Origin: Bacteroidota bacterium
GTDB lineage: Bacteria; Bacteroidota; Bacteroidia; Palsa-965
DNA length: 64,000 nt
NCBI GenBank assembly: GCA_020402865.1
Contig: JADBYT010000001.1
Location: forward strand, 1 to 64,000
Reading direction: 5' to 3'
Shown one piece after another: positions 1 to 8,045 of this stretch (its first letter is position 1; every line of letters starts with the position of its first letter). The position numbers and the translations under genes were made by a program. Under the pieces are notes generated by a model. The model ran no database searches. It had not been told where the DNA came from and worked only from the letters and a program-made list of their open reading frames with translations.

Positions 1-141
1 ATCCGTTCTGAGCAGCTTAACCAGCGCGGTGCCGGTCAGTTTACCATTAATGCCAACGAACTTGCGCCCGGTATTTACATCTATGCACTTATTGTGGATG
101 GCAAAGCCGCCGACAGCAAGCGCATGATTGTGACCGAATAA
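1..141 (+). CDS. T9SS cargo protein, C-terminal end only
   Basis: This is the 3' end of a gene that begins before the window; 46 residues and a TAA stop are visible. The readable end has the pattern of a type IX secretion C-terminal sorting domain: short beta strands, then APGIYIYALIVDGK and a final KRMIVTE. That domain directs export across the outer membrane and is then cleaved. A strong terminator follows and a PorP/SprF-family gene comes next, an arrangement common in Bacteroidota, where a secreted adhesin precedes its PorP/SprF partner. The function of the missing N-terminal part cannot be judged from here. Confidence 0.75.
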   Translation: MRSEQLNQRGAGQFTINANELAPGIYIYALIVDGKAADSKRMIVTE

Positions 142-165
142 GCCATATTGCCTTTTATGGATCAG

Positions 166-203
166 GGGCCGGAGCGGTTGAAGCCGTTTTCCGGCCCTTT
201 TTT
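166..203 (+). terminator. Intrinsic terminator
   Basis: The arms GGGCCGGA (166-173) and TCCGGCCC (190-197) pair, with an inner CGG/CCG, and a run of six T follows. It ends transcription of the T9SS cargo gene to its left. Confidence 0.8.
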
Positions 204-289
204 ATTTCCCGGCCCTGTTTTTTTTCATTTTCACAGGCAACCCTGCCACACCAGCTCCGTCTTTTCATTGGCAACTCAAAATTACGCAC

Positions 290-1255
290 ATGAAAAACGG
301 CTATGCTCTCCTCCTTACGGCCGGAATTTTTTGTCTTCCGCTCACTACGCTCAAAGCTCAGGATCCCGAGTTTTCGCAGTTTTATGCCAATTCGCTGTAC
401 CTCAATCCGGCGCTGGCGGGAGCAAAAATCTGTCCCAATATCCAAACCAACTACCGGCAGCAGTGGCCCGGCATTTCGGGTACATATTCCACTTTTGCAG
501 CTTCATATGACCAATATGCCTATAAAGTAAAGGGTGGCATTGGTGTAACTGTAGTGCATGATCAGGCCGGGCAAGGCAGCCTCAACACAACCGGAGTAGG
601 TGTGGTGTATGCACCGGTTATTCCGCTCTCGCATCACTCCAGCATCTCGTTTGGCTTTCAGGCGGGCTGGTGGCAGAAAGCAGTAAACTGGAGCCTGCTT
701 AGTTTCGGCGATCAGATTGATCCGCGTGGCGGATTTATTAATCTTACGCAGGAAATACCCGGCCAGGTGCGCGTAAGCAGTTTCGATCTTGCGGCAGGTG
801 CCATGTTTTCGTCGCGTGCTTTTTACGCCGGTGTGGCCACGCATCATATTCTCGAACAAAATGAGTCGCTGCTGAACGGCACCAGTAAACTGCCCCGGAA
901 ATATACTGCGCATGCCGGTGGTATTATTCCGCTGGGTGGCCGCAACAACAGTGAGAGTTATATTTCGCCCAACATCATGTATCGTCAGCAGGGCGATTTC
1001 CGCCGGCTTGATCTGGGCATGTATGTAAAAAACAATGCGCTGGTGGGTGGTTTATGGTATCGCGGCCGCGATGCATTTATTATGCTCATTGGTCTGGATC
1101 TCGATAACGGTATGCGTGTGGGTTACAGTTATGATGTAACTGTATCGCGCCTAACGAATGCTTCTGCCGGAGCGCACGAATTGTCATTAGGCTGGATGTT
1201 TAAGTGCAAAAAGCCCAAAAAGAAATACCGCCTGCATGTTTGCCCAAGCTTTTGA
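290..1255 (+). CDS. PorP/SprF family type IX secretion membrane protein
   Basis: The 321-residue product starts with a signal peptide ending near LKAQ. It continues with the family's typical opening, DPEFSQFYANSLYLNPALAG, and later the YRQQWPG segment. Alternating hydrophobic strands throughout fit an outer-membrane beta barrel of about 300 residues, the usual family length. PorP/SprF proteins help secrete or anchor particular T9SS cargos and usually sit next to the cargo gene, as here, where a cargo gene ends 149 bases upstream. The C-terminus is lysine-rich (KCKKPKKKYRLHV). The family call is secure, but the specific partner is inferred from position only. Confidence 0.9.
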   Translation: MKNGYALLLTAGIFCLPLTTLKAQDPEFSQFYANSLYLNPALAGAKICPNIQTNYRQQWPGISGTYSTFAASYDQYAYKVKGGIGVTVVHDQAGQGSLNTTGVGVVYAPVIPLSHHSSISFGFQAGWWQKAVNWSLLSFGDQIDPRGGFINLTQEIPGQVRVSSFDLAAGAMFSSRAFYAGVATHHILEQNESLLNGTSKLPRKYTAHAGGIIPLGGRNNSESYISPNIMYRQQGDFRRLDLGMYVKNNALVGGLWYRGRDAFIMLIGLDLDNGMRVGYSYDVTVSRLTNASAGAHELSLGWMFKCKKPKKKYRLHVCPSF

Positions 1256-1305
1256 GCAGGTTTGCGTAGCCCGCTCCGGGCGGTAGATTACCCAGGTGTG
1301 TTAAG

Positions 1306-1342
1306 AAAAAGCCGGTGCTTGCAAAGAGACACCGGCTTTTTT
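1306..1342 (+). terminator. Intrinsic terminator after porP/sprF-like gene
   Basis: AAAAAGCCGGTG and CACCGGCTTTTT pair across a 12-base loop and end in six T. The uvrC -7 box begins only 14 bases further on. Confidence 0.85.
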
Positions 1343-1355
1343 ATGTGCACCTCAT

Positions 1356-1363
1356 TATCTTTG
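1356..1363 (+). promoter_or_regulatory. Promoter -7 box TATCTTTG for uvrC
   Basis: This matches the Bacteroidota -7 consensus TAnnTTTG. Only four bases separate it from the uvrC ATG, so transcription would start at or next to the start codon and give a leaderless mRNA. The same 15 bases, box through ATG, recur at 57222-57236. Confidence 0.65.
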
Positions 1364-1367
1364 CCGC

Positions 1368-3176
1368 ATGCCCGCACCCGACCATCTTCAGCCACTTTTG
1401 CAGGTTATGCCCGAAAAACCGGGTGTATATCAGTATTACGATCAGGCCGGGAAACTGCTGTATGTGGGTAAAGCCAAAAGCCTCAAGAAAAGGGTAAGTT
1501 CTTATTTTACTAAAGACCAGCACGAGAGTGGCAAGACATACGTGCTTGTGCGCAAAATTCACGACATCAAATACATTGTGGTGGATACCGAGCTTGACGC
1601 ACTGCTGCTTGAAAATAACCTTATCAAAAAGTATCAGCCGCCTTACAACATCAGGCTGAAAGACGATAAAACCTATCCGTGGATCTGCATCACCAACGAG
1701 CGTTTTCCGCGTGTATTTCCCACGCGAAAACTCCTTGACGACGGTTCGCAGTATTTCGGGCCGTATGCTTCGGGTAAAGTGATGCATACAGTGCTGGAAC
1801 TCGTGCGCAAGGTGTATAAATTGCGAAGTTGCCGGCTTACACTTTCTGATGCCAATATTAAAGCTGGTAAATTCAAGGTTTGTCTGGAATACCACATTGG
1901 CAACTGCAAAGGCCCGTGCGAAGGCCTGCAGCAGGAACTGGAATACAACGGCTATATCCGTGAAATCCGCGATATTATTAAAGGCAATATTTCTATTGTT
2001 ACCCGTATGCTTCGCGAGGAAATGAATGAGCATGTGGTAAACATGGCTTTTGAGAAAGCGCAGGAGGTGAAAGAGAAGCTTCATGCACTCGAAAAATACC
2101 AGGGAAAATCTACAGTGGTGAGTCCCACCATCAGCAACGTGGATGTGTTCACCATCGCATCGGAAGAGAAGGCCGCGTTTGTAAATTTCTTCAAAGTGAT
2201 AGATGGTGCTATTGTACAAGGGCATACGCTGGAAATGAAAAAGCGTTTGGATGAAACCGATTCTGAACTGCTTGAACTTGCCATTGTGGAATTGCGCGAA
2301 CGCTTTCAGAGTAACGCGAAAGAAATTGTGGTGCAGTTTGAACCTGAGCTGAAACTGCCTGGAGTGGAATACACCATTCCGCAGCGCGGCGATAAAAAGA
2401 AACTGCTTGAGCTTTCGGAACGTAATGTGGAATATTACCGCAAAGACAAGGAACGGCAAGACAATCTGGTGGATCCAGAGCGACACACCAAACGCATTTT
2501 GCAAACCATGTTGAAGGATTTGCGCCTTACCGAAGAACCCCGGCTGATTGAGTGTTTTGATAACTCAAACTTTCATGGCGACTATGCTGTTTCGGCTATG
2601 ACGGTGTTCAGGGATGCGAAGCCAAGCAAAAAAGATTACCGCCATTTCAATGTGAAAACCGTAGAAGGGCCGGATGATTTTGCTACGATGGAAGAAGTGA
2701 TTTTCCGCCGCTACAAACGGGTGCAGGAAGAAAACCTCGAAATGCCGCAGCTCATTGTAATTGACGGCGGCAAAGGTCAGCTTGGTGCCGCCATGACCTC
2801 GCTCGAAAAGCTGGGGCTTCATGGCAAAGTGGCGGTGATTGGTATTGCCAAACGCCTCGAAGAAATTTATTACCCCAACGATCCGATTCCGCTTTATCTC
2901 GATAAAAAATCGGAAACACTGCGCATTATCCAGTACATCCGCGACGAGGCGCATCGGTTTGGTATTACACATCACCGCAACAAACGCAGCAAGGGCACTA
3001 TTAAAACGGAATTGGTGGAGATTAAAGGCATAAGCGAAACCACGGCGGCTAAATTGCTCACAGAGTTTCGTTCGGTGAAAGTTATTAAGGAGAAAAGCGA
3101 GGAGGAACTGGCGGCAGTGGTGGGGCCTGCGAAGGCGAAGTTGGTGGCAGAGTATTACAAACAACACCCGCAGTAA
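1368..3176 (+). CDS. uvrC: UvrC, excinuclease ABC subunit C
   Basis: UvrC makes the two incisions on either side of a DNA lesion during nucleotide excision repair, working with UvrA and UvrB. The 602-residue protein has the family's domain order. A GIY-YIG nuclease domain spans residues 15-95 (PGVYQYYD, then LYVGKAKSLKKR). A cysteine-bearing segment and a UVR helical hairpin come in the middle. An RNase H-like second nuclease domain follows (IECFDNSNFHG, later VIDGGKGQLGAA). Tandem helix-hairpin-helix motifs lie at the end (VEIKGISETTAAKLL, AVVGPAKAKL). Length is normal for the family. The start is fixed by the promoter box four bases upstream. The gene stands alone between its own promoter and lysS. 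Confidence 0.97.
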   Translation: MPAPDHLQPLLQVMPEKPGVYQYYDQAGKLLYVGKAKSLKKRVSSYFTKDQHESGKTYVLVRKIHDIKYIVVDTELDALLLENNLIKKYQPPYNIRLKDDKTYPWICITNERFPRVFPTRKLLDDGSQYFGPYASGKVMHTVLELVRKVYKLRSCRLTLSDANIKAGKFKVCLEYHIGNCKGPCEGLQQELEYNGYIREIRDIIKGNISIVTRMLREEMNEHVVNMAFEKAQEVKEKLHALEKYQGKSTVVSPTISNVDVFTIASEEKAAFVNFFKVIDGAIVQGHTLEMKKRLDETDSELLELAIVELRERFQSNAKEIVVQFEPELKLPGVEYTIPQRGDKKKLLELSERNVEYYRKDKERQDNLVDPERHTKRILQTMLKDLRLTEEPRLIECFDNSNFHGDYAVSAMTVFRDAKPSKKDYRHFNVKTVEGPDDFATMEEVIFRRYKRVQEENLEMPQLIVIDGGKGQLGAAMTSLEKLGLHGKVAVIGIAKRLEEIYYPNDPIPLYLDKKSETLRIIQYIRDEAHRFGITHHRNKRSKGTIKTELVEIKGISETTAAKLLTEFRSVKVIKEKSEEELAAVVGPAKAKLVAEYYKQHPQ

Positions 3177-3227
3177 CCTGTTTGGCTTTGTGTGGCCGCC
3201 GCACGATTCCCAAGGCCAATCTTTTTC

Positions 3228-3235
3228 TATCTTTG
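3228..3235 (+). promoter_or_regulatory. Promoter -7 box TATCTTTG for lysS
   Basis: It matches TAnnTTTG and lies 22 bases before the lysS ATG, which leaves a short leader. No clear upstream TTG element stands at the expected distance. Confidence 0.5.
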
Positions 3236-3257
3236 TGCCCAATAAAAAAAGCACCTG

Positions 3258-4775
3258 ATGCACACCGAACTTTCAGAACAGGAAGTACTCCGCCGCCAGA
3301 AACTGGCACGTCTCCGCGAACTGGGCATTAATCCGTATCCGGCCGAAGAATTTACCGTGAATGTAACTGCGAAGGACATTCACGAAAACTACGAACGTGA
3401 TAAAACCAGTTACAAGAGCGTGCGCATTGCCGGTAGGTTAATGACGGTGCGCGATATGGGTAAGGCCGCCTTTGCCAACCTGCAGGATGCTTCGGGCCGC
3501 ATTCAGATTTATGTGCGCCGTGATGATATTTGCCCCGGTGAAGACAAAACGCTGTACAACGAGGTGTGGAAAAAACTAACCGACCTTGGCGACATCATCG
3601 GCATTGAAGGTTTTGTGTTTACCACGCAGGTGGGCGAAATTTCTATTCACGCCACCAGTTTTGTGCTGCTCAGCAAATCGCTGCGCCCGCTGCCGGTGGT
3701 GAAAGTAGATGAAAGCGGCCATAGTTTTGATGAGGTGGTGGATCCCGAATTCCGCTATCGCCAGCGCTATGCCGACCTGATTATTAATCCGAAAGTGAAA
3801 GAGACGTTTGTGAAGCGCACCAAAATGGTTAATGCGCTGCGCAATTTCCTTAACGATATTGGCCTGCTGGAAGTGGATACGCCGGTGCTTCAACCCATTC
3901 CGGGCGGCGCTGCGGCACGTCCGTTTGTTACACACCATAATGCGCTCGATACCGAATTGTTTTTGCGCATTGCCAACGAACTTTACCTCAAACGCCTTAT
4001 TGTGGGCGGTTTCGATGGCGTGTTTGAATTTTCGCGCAATTTCCGCAACGAAGGCATGGACCGCACGCATAATCCGGAGTTTACCATTCTCGAATTCTAT
4101 GTGGCTTACAAGGATTATGAGTGGATGATGCGCACCTGCGAAACCATGCTCGAAAAAGCTGCCATCAATGCAAACGGCACAACCGAACTGCAGGTGGGTG
4201 ATAACACCATCAGTTTTGCCACGCCTTTCCGTCGCGTAACACTTTTTGATGCCATTAAAGAATACGCCGGTATCGACGTGGCGAATATGGATGAAGAGCA
4301 GCTGCGTGCGGCCTGCCGTGAAATGCATATTCATATTGACGGCACCATGGGCCGCGCCAAACTTATCGACAAGATTTTTGGTGAGAAATGCGAAGGCAAC
4401 TTCATCCAGCCCACCTTCATTACCGATTATCCGGTAGAGATGAGCCCGCTCACCAAAAAGCACCGCAGCAAAGAAGGCCTCGTAGAGCGTTTTGAGCTGA
4501 TGATAAACGGTAAGGAAGTAGCCAACGCCTACAGTGAGCTTAACGATCCGGTTGATCAGCGCGAACGCTTTGAAGAACAGGTAAAACTCATGGAGCGCGG
4601 CGACGATGAAGCTATGTATATCGACCACGATTTCCTGCGCGCACTTGAATACGGCATGCCGCCCACTGCCGGTATCGGTATCGGTATTGATCGTTTGGCT
4701 ATGTTGCTCACAAACAGCCACTCAATCCAAGACGTCCTGTTCTTCCCGCAAATGCGACCAGAGAAATTTGATTAA
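3258..4775 (+). CDS. lysS: Lysyl-tRNA synthetase, class II
   Basis: LysS charges tRNA-Lys with lysine. The protein has 505 residues. An OB-fold anticodon-binding domain comes first (VRIAGRLMTVRDMGKAAFANLQD). The class II catalytic core follows, with motif 2 around FEFSRNFRNEGMDRTHNPEF and motif 3 near the end (GIGIGIDRLAMLL). The C-terminus reads FFPQMRPEKFD, close to the usual LysS ending. Its last seven codons, the stop and 3' flank lie in a 62-bp block that is repeated directly downstream (see the repeat entries). Length is typical and nothing in the coding region looks damaged. Confidence 0.97.
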   Translation: MHTELSEQEVLRRQKLARLRELGINPYPAEEFTVNVTAKDIHENYERDKTSYKSVRIAGRLMTVRDMGKAAFANLQDASGRIQIYVRRDDICPGEDKTLYNEVWKKLTDLGDIIGIEGFVFTTQVGEISIHATSFVLLSKSLRPLPVVKVDESGHSFDEVVDPEFRYRQRYADLIINPKVKETFVKRTKMVNALRNFLNDIGLLEVDTPVLQPIPGGAAARPFVTHHNALDTELFLRIANELYLKRLIVGGFDGVFEFSRNFRNEGMDRTHNPEFTILEFYVAYKDYEWMMRTCETMLEKAAINANGTTELQVGDNTISFATPFRRVTLFDAIKEYAGIDVANMDEEQLRAACREMHIHIDGTMGRAKLIDKIFGEKCEGNFIQPTFITDYPVEMSPLTKKHRSKEGLVERFELMINGKEVANAYSELNDPVDQRERFEEQVKLMERGDDEAMYIDHDFLRALEYGMPPTAGIGIGIDRLAMLLTNSHSIQDVLFFPQMRPEKFD

Positions 4776-4811
4776 TCGCCAAGATCAGTCGCATTCACGA
4801 ACACCGATAAA
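4750..4811 (+). repeat. 62-bp direct repeat, copy 1 (lysS 3' end)
   Basis: This block covers the last seven lysS codons, the stop and 36 bases of 3' flank. It is identical to 4832-4893 except for one base (A at 4766, G at 4848). It contains an inverted repeat, AATGCGAC (4751-4758) against GTCGCATT (4788-4795). Confidence 0.9.
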
Positions 4812-4831
4812 AAACAAATTACGTGTGAGCT

Positions 4832-4893
4832 AAATGCGACCAGAGAAGTTTGATTAATCGCCAAGATCAGTCGCATTCACGAACACCGATAAA
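4832..4893 (+). repeat. 62-bp direct repeat, copy 2
   Basis: This second copy of the lysS 3' end starts 82 bases after the first, across a 20-base spacer. It still encodes MRPEKFD and a stop in one frame, but has no upstream coding sequence, so it is a tail duplicate without a gene. It runs straight into the terminator hairpin at 4891. Confidence 0.9.
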
Positions 4894-4937
4894 GCCAGCG
4901 GCCGCAGAAAAACTGTTCTGCGGCCGCTGGCTTTTGG
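4891..4937. terminator. Bidirectional terminator between lysS and the SCO1 gene
   Basis: A perfect 19-base-pair stem (4891-4909 with 4916-4934, core AGCCAGCGGCCGCAG) with a 6-base loop is flanked by A-rich and T-rich tracts. It serves lysS on the + strand and the SCO1 gene on the - strand, which converge here. Confidence 0.9.
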
Positions 4938-4949
4938 ATTATTACCGAC

Positions 4950-5600
4950 TTACTCCTTCAGCAAAAGCTCCAGATCAATCATCAGCCGGTCCACTTCAGC
5001 AGCATTGGTGCCGGTGTAGCGGCCGCGCACGTGCCCGTCGCGGTCAATGAGGCCGATCTGATCTGAGTGTAAAAAGTCTTCTTTGCTGCCGTCGCCATCG
5101 CTGTCGGAAAGCAGATAGCTGGTGCGGGCCATCGCATAAATTTCGTTTTTATTCCCGGTTACAAATTTCCATGTAGCTGCATCCGCTTTGTAGCGTGCGG
5201 CATATTCGGCAAGCACCGGTACCGAATCGTTTTCGGGATTTACTGTGTGCGAAAGGAAACGCACATTGCTGTTGGTGCTGAACTTTTCATACACGCGCGC
5301 CATTTGTTTGTTCATTACCGGACAGACACCTTCGCAGGTAGCAAAGAAGAAATTGACAAGCGTTATTTTCCCTTTGAAATCTGCGTTTGTAACGGTTTTC
5401 CCGGTTTGGTCGGTAAAGCTGAACGCACGTATGGTGTGGCGGCCTTCTGCATCATTGTTTACGGCTGTGGTTTGCACAGGACGGTAATACGGCAGTTTAC
5501 GAAGGGCTTTCTTTTCACCGCTGGCAAGTTGCGGAATGACGAGTATGAGCAGCACGAGCGCAGCAGCACCAATTGCAATGTTTATCCAAAGCTTATTCAT
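4950..5600 (-). CDS. SCO1/SenC family copper chaperone or thiol reductase
   Basis: The 216-residue protein has one N-terminal membrane anchor (residues 7-24) and then a thioredoxin-fold domain. The family's copper ligands are present: Cys89 and Cys93 in CEGVC and His178 in LHSDQIGLID. SCO1 proteins deliver copper to the CuA site of cytochrome c oxidase or keep its cysteines reduced, on the outer face of the cytoplasmic membrane. An acidic SDSDGDGS loop before the His is the usual variable region. No oxidase genes are nearby, so the partner is inferred from family knowledge. A TAATTTTG promoter box lies four bases before the ATG. Confidence 0.92.
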   Translation of the reverse strand: MNKLWINIAIGAAALVLLILVIPQLASGEKKALRKLPYYRPVQTTAVNNDAEGRHTIRAFSFTDQTGKTVTNADFKGKITLVNFFFATCEGVCPVMNKQMARVYEKFSTNSNVRFLSHTVNPENDSVPVLAEYAARYKADAATWKFVTGNKNEIYAMARTSYLLSDSDGDGSKEDFLHSDQIGLIDRDGHVRGRYTGTNAAEVDRLMIDLELLLKE

Positions 5601-5604
5601 GATG

Positions 5605-5612
5605 CAAAATTA
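5605..5612 (-). promoter_or_regulatory. Promoter -7 box TAATTTTG for the SCO1 gene
   Basis: On the minus strand this matches TAnnTTTG and is followed by four bases (CATC) and the ATG at 5600. The spacing equals that of uvrC, thiL and the SDR gene, again predicting a leaderless transcript. Confidence 0.6.
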
Positions 5613-5643
5613 CGCACAATGCGATACTCCGCACTGTCAATTA

Positions 5644-6513
5644 TCAGTTTTTGGGAGGAAGCGGATCCGCTTTAGGCGAAGGAGGTACATCATCAGGCCC
5701 GGCTCCTTTTACAAACTTGGTACGACCGGTTTTTTTACCATTCTCATCGTAATTGGTCCAGTAACCCTCTTTCAGATTGTTCAGGTACTGGCCAGATGTT
5801 TTGGGCTTTTCATTGGGATAGTATTCTGTCCACACACCCACCATTTGCCCCATTTTATACATGCCCTGGGTTTTCAGTTTCCCGTCTTCATAAAACTCCT
5901 TGTATTCGCCATCCATTTCATTATTTACATACTTTACCGAGCTGTTTACATTTTTATTCCGGTAGTAGGTAATCTGAAATCCGTTTAGCAGGCCGTTTAC
6001 ATAGTTTGATTCGGTATTCACCACTCCGTCATCAAAAAACCATTTGCAGGTGCCGTTACGTTGTCCGTTAACATATATTGATTCCTCCTGCTTTTTTCCG
6101 TTCGGATAATACACGCGCTTTATCCCGGTGAGTTTGCCTTTATCGAAAAGCTCTTCCGTTTTGGGTTTTCCGCCTGTATAAAATGTGCGGCGTACACCAT
6201 GCAGTGTATCGTTTACATAGGTTTCTTCGCGATACACAAATCCAGAGCGATCGATACCTACAAACAGGCCGTGTTTTTTTCCATGGAGATAATTCTCCAC
6301 ATTCGCCAGCATGAGGCTGCCAACCGGATACGATTTCCAGGTACCCTCGCGCACGCTGTTTTCATAATTGCCATGCCAGTCGTAGGCGCCCAGCCGTTCA
6401 ACCCAAAACCCCTGTTTCAAACCTTTCGGATCGGTAAAGTTGGTGTCGTTTATGGCCGCTTGTGCTGAGAGTGTGAGCGTGAAGAGCGCGAAAAAAAGGG
6501 AAATACGTTTCAT
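5644..6513 (-). CDS. Secreted MORN-repeat (YwqK-like) protein
   Basis: The 289-residue protein has a signal peptide (ending near SAQA) followed by about nine repeats of roughly 23 residues with the pattern G-x-x-x-x-Y-Y-x-N-G-K-x-x. Examples are RVYYPNGKKQEESIYVNGQRNG and TEYYPNEKPKTSGQYLNNLKEG. These are MORN-variant repeats, often labelled YwqK antitoxin-like. In Bacteroidota such proteins are usually exported, of unknown role, and not part of a toxin-antitoxin pair. The tail is proline-rich (DDVPPSPKADPLPPKN). No toxin gene is adjacent. The fold is clear; the function is unknown. Confidence 0.8.
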   Translation of the reverse strand: MKRISLFFALFTLTLSAQAAINDTNFTDPKGLKQGFWVERLGAYDWHGNYENSVREGTWKSYPVGSLMLANVENYLHGKKHGLFVGIDRSGFVYREETYVNDTLHGVRRTFYTGGKPKTEELFDKGKLTGIKRVYYPNGKKQEESIYVNGQRNGTCKWFFDDGVVNTESNYVNGLLNGFQITYYRNKNVNSSVKYVNNEMDGEYKEFYEDGKLKTQGMYKMGQMVGVWTEYYPNEKPKTSGQYLNNLKEGYWTNYDENGKKTGRTKFVKGAGPDDVPPSPKADPLPPKN

Positions 6514-6561
6514 ACGTTTACTGATGTGTTTTTGCCGGAATTGAAGTTACGCAAACTGTGG

Positions 6562-7581
6562 TTACCAGCGTATCACAAGTTTACCGGTTGTGGATCTGCT
6601 GCCAAGTGCTTCGTGAGCCTCGGGCAGGCTGTTGGCGGGATATTCGCCACCGTTTATGACTATTATTTTTCGATTGTTGTACAGTTCAAGCATGGCCGTC
6701 ATCCCTTCCTGCAACAGCAAGGGATTGCGTTCGGCCACACGCAGCATGTTGAGTCCGGCCACGGTTTGCGATTTCATGAGCCACTGCACCGGATTGTGAA
6801 AGCCAAAACCAAACACCAGCTGCAGGGTGGCAAACGGGCCCCGGCGGCCGAGCCTTTCGGCGGCGCCGTAGCCAACTATGCGGCCCCCCGGCGCCAGCAG
6901 GCCAAGTGCTTTTTTAAATGCACGTCCGCCGAGATTATCAAACACCACATCTAATTTTCTGCCGCCGTTTAGCTGCTTTACGGCATCGGCAAAGTGAGTG
7001 GTGCGGTAGTTGATGGGATAATCGGTGCCGAGTGTGCGCAGGAGTTCGAGTTTACTATCGTTGCCGGCAGTGCCGTACACCACGCAGCCCTGCAGTTTGG
7101 CTAATTGTACAAGCAAACTTCCTACACCACCAGCGGCGGCCTGCACGAGCACGTGTTCACCTTCCCGCAGCCTGAAAAGCTGTGTGGCGGCAAACCAGGC
7201 GGTGCAGCCTTGTGTGGCCAGTGCGCAGGCATCAGCGGCGGGCATGTCTTCGGGAATGGGAATTACACTTCGGGCATCGGTGTTTACGTGTGTGGCATAT
7301 CCGCCAAAGCGGGTAAAGGCCAGTACACGTGTGCCTGCGGGCGGAGCATTGGTGTTTTCACCTGCGGTGGTAATTCGTCCCACCACTTCGTACCCCAGCA
7401 CAGCCGGCAGTGGCGGTGCTTCGCGGTAAAGACCCTGACGCGCCATTACATCGGCAAAGTTGAGTCCGAAAGCTTCTGTGGCAAGCTGTACCTGACCTGA
7501 AGCCGGAGCCTGCAGAGCAAGGGCACGCCGTTCAAACGCGGTGGCTGCAGAGCCGTTTTTTACGAGGTAAAAAGCTTCCAT
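6562..7581 (-). CDS. Zinc-free MDR-family quinone oxidoreductase (VAT-1-like)
   Basis: This medium-chain dehydrogenase/reductase has 339 residues from the ATG at 7581. The N-terminal GroES-like domain has the LNFADVMARQGLY segment of quinone oxidoreductases. The Rossmann domain carries the nucleotide-binding AAAGGVGSLLVQLAKLQG. A later VFDNLGGRAFKKAL and GRIVGYGAAERLG resemble the VAT-1 subgroup. The zinc ligands of alcohol dehydrogenases are absent. It likely reduces quinones or enones with NADPH in the cytosol. The frame stays open upstream, but the ATG two bases after the neighbour's stop is the sensible start. It is the last gene of the corA-led run. Confidence 0.87.
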   Translation of the reverse strand: MEAFYLVKNGSAATAFERRALALQAPASGQVQLATEAFGLNFADVMARQGLYREAPPLPAVLGYEVVGRITTAGENTNAPPAGTRVLAFTRFGGYATHVNTDARSVIPIPEDMPAADACALATQGCTAWFAATQLFRLREGEHVLVQAAAGGVGSLLVQLAKLQGCVVYGTAGNDSKLELLRTLGTDYPINYRTTHFADAVKQLNGGRKLDVVFDNLGGRAFKKALGLLAPGGRIVGYGAAERLGRRGPFATLQLVFGFGFHNPVQWLMKSQTVAGLNMLRVAERNPLLLQEGMTAMLELYNNRKIIVINGGEYPANSLPEAHEALGSRSTTGKLVIRW

Positions 7582-7583
7582 GT

Positions 7584-8045
7584 TCAGTAGCGAAAACCTA
7601 AGTGTAATTCGGAAAATAGTTTGTCGCGCGTGGGAAACAGGGTGCAGAAAAGCAGAAAAGCCACTCCGGCCGGAATAAACATAGCGGGCTGCGTGTCGAG
7701 AAAGGCACCCGCGAGGCAGATAATCACCGCTGCTTCGTGCATTGCCCAGCGTACAATGCACACGGAGCGATAGCCGGCGTAGAGTTTCGCATCGTCTTTT
7801 TCAGTGCGCAGGGTGGCAAGCATTTTTCGTGGCACAAACACCCCGGCCGCAAGCACTACGGCGCTCACAAGCATGAGCACCAGAGTGTATTTCCCGTCGA
7901 ATGAAAACGCAATTGATTTTTCAGTCTGCGAAAACAGCATAAATCCCATACCTGCAAAAAACATTAGCTGTCCGGTAAGCAGTGCTCCAAAAAGCACTTT
8001 TAGTTGCTTTAGCAATGCATCGGAGGGAAGCGGATCAACGCGCAT
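7584..8045 (-). CDS. Small integral membrane protein, unknown function
   Basis: The 153-residue product has four hydrophobic segments (about residues 17-40, 53-72, 100-117 and 123-137). A basic cytoplasmic-type loop between the second and third reads PRKMLATLRTEKDDAKLYAGYRS. I do not recognise a named family; similar four-helix proteins are common in Bacteroidota. Its start overlaps the end of the upstream lipoprotein gene by 11 bases, and its stop is two bases from the next ATG. Translation is therefore probably coupled along the corA, lipoprotein, membrane protein, oxidoreductase run. Confidence 0.75.
   Translation of the reverse strand: MRVDPLPSDALLKQLKVLFGALLTGQLMFFAGMGFMLFSQTEKSIAFSFDGKYTLVLMLVSAVVLAAGVFVPRKMLATLRTEKDDAKLYAGYRSVCIVRWAMHEAAVIICLAGAFLDTQPAMFIPAGVAFLLFCTLFPTRDKLFSELHLGFRY

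Noticed and set aside
5644-6513. YwqK-like gene as the antitoxin of a toxin-antitoxin pair
   Set aside because: It has a signal peptide and no toxin gene beside it; the label comes from the repeat family only.
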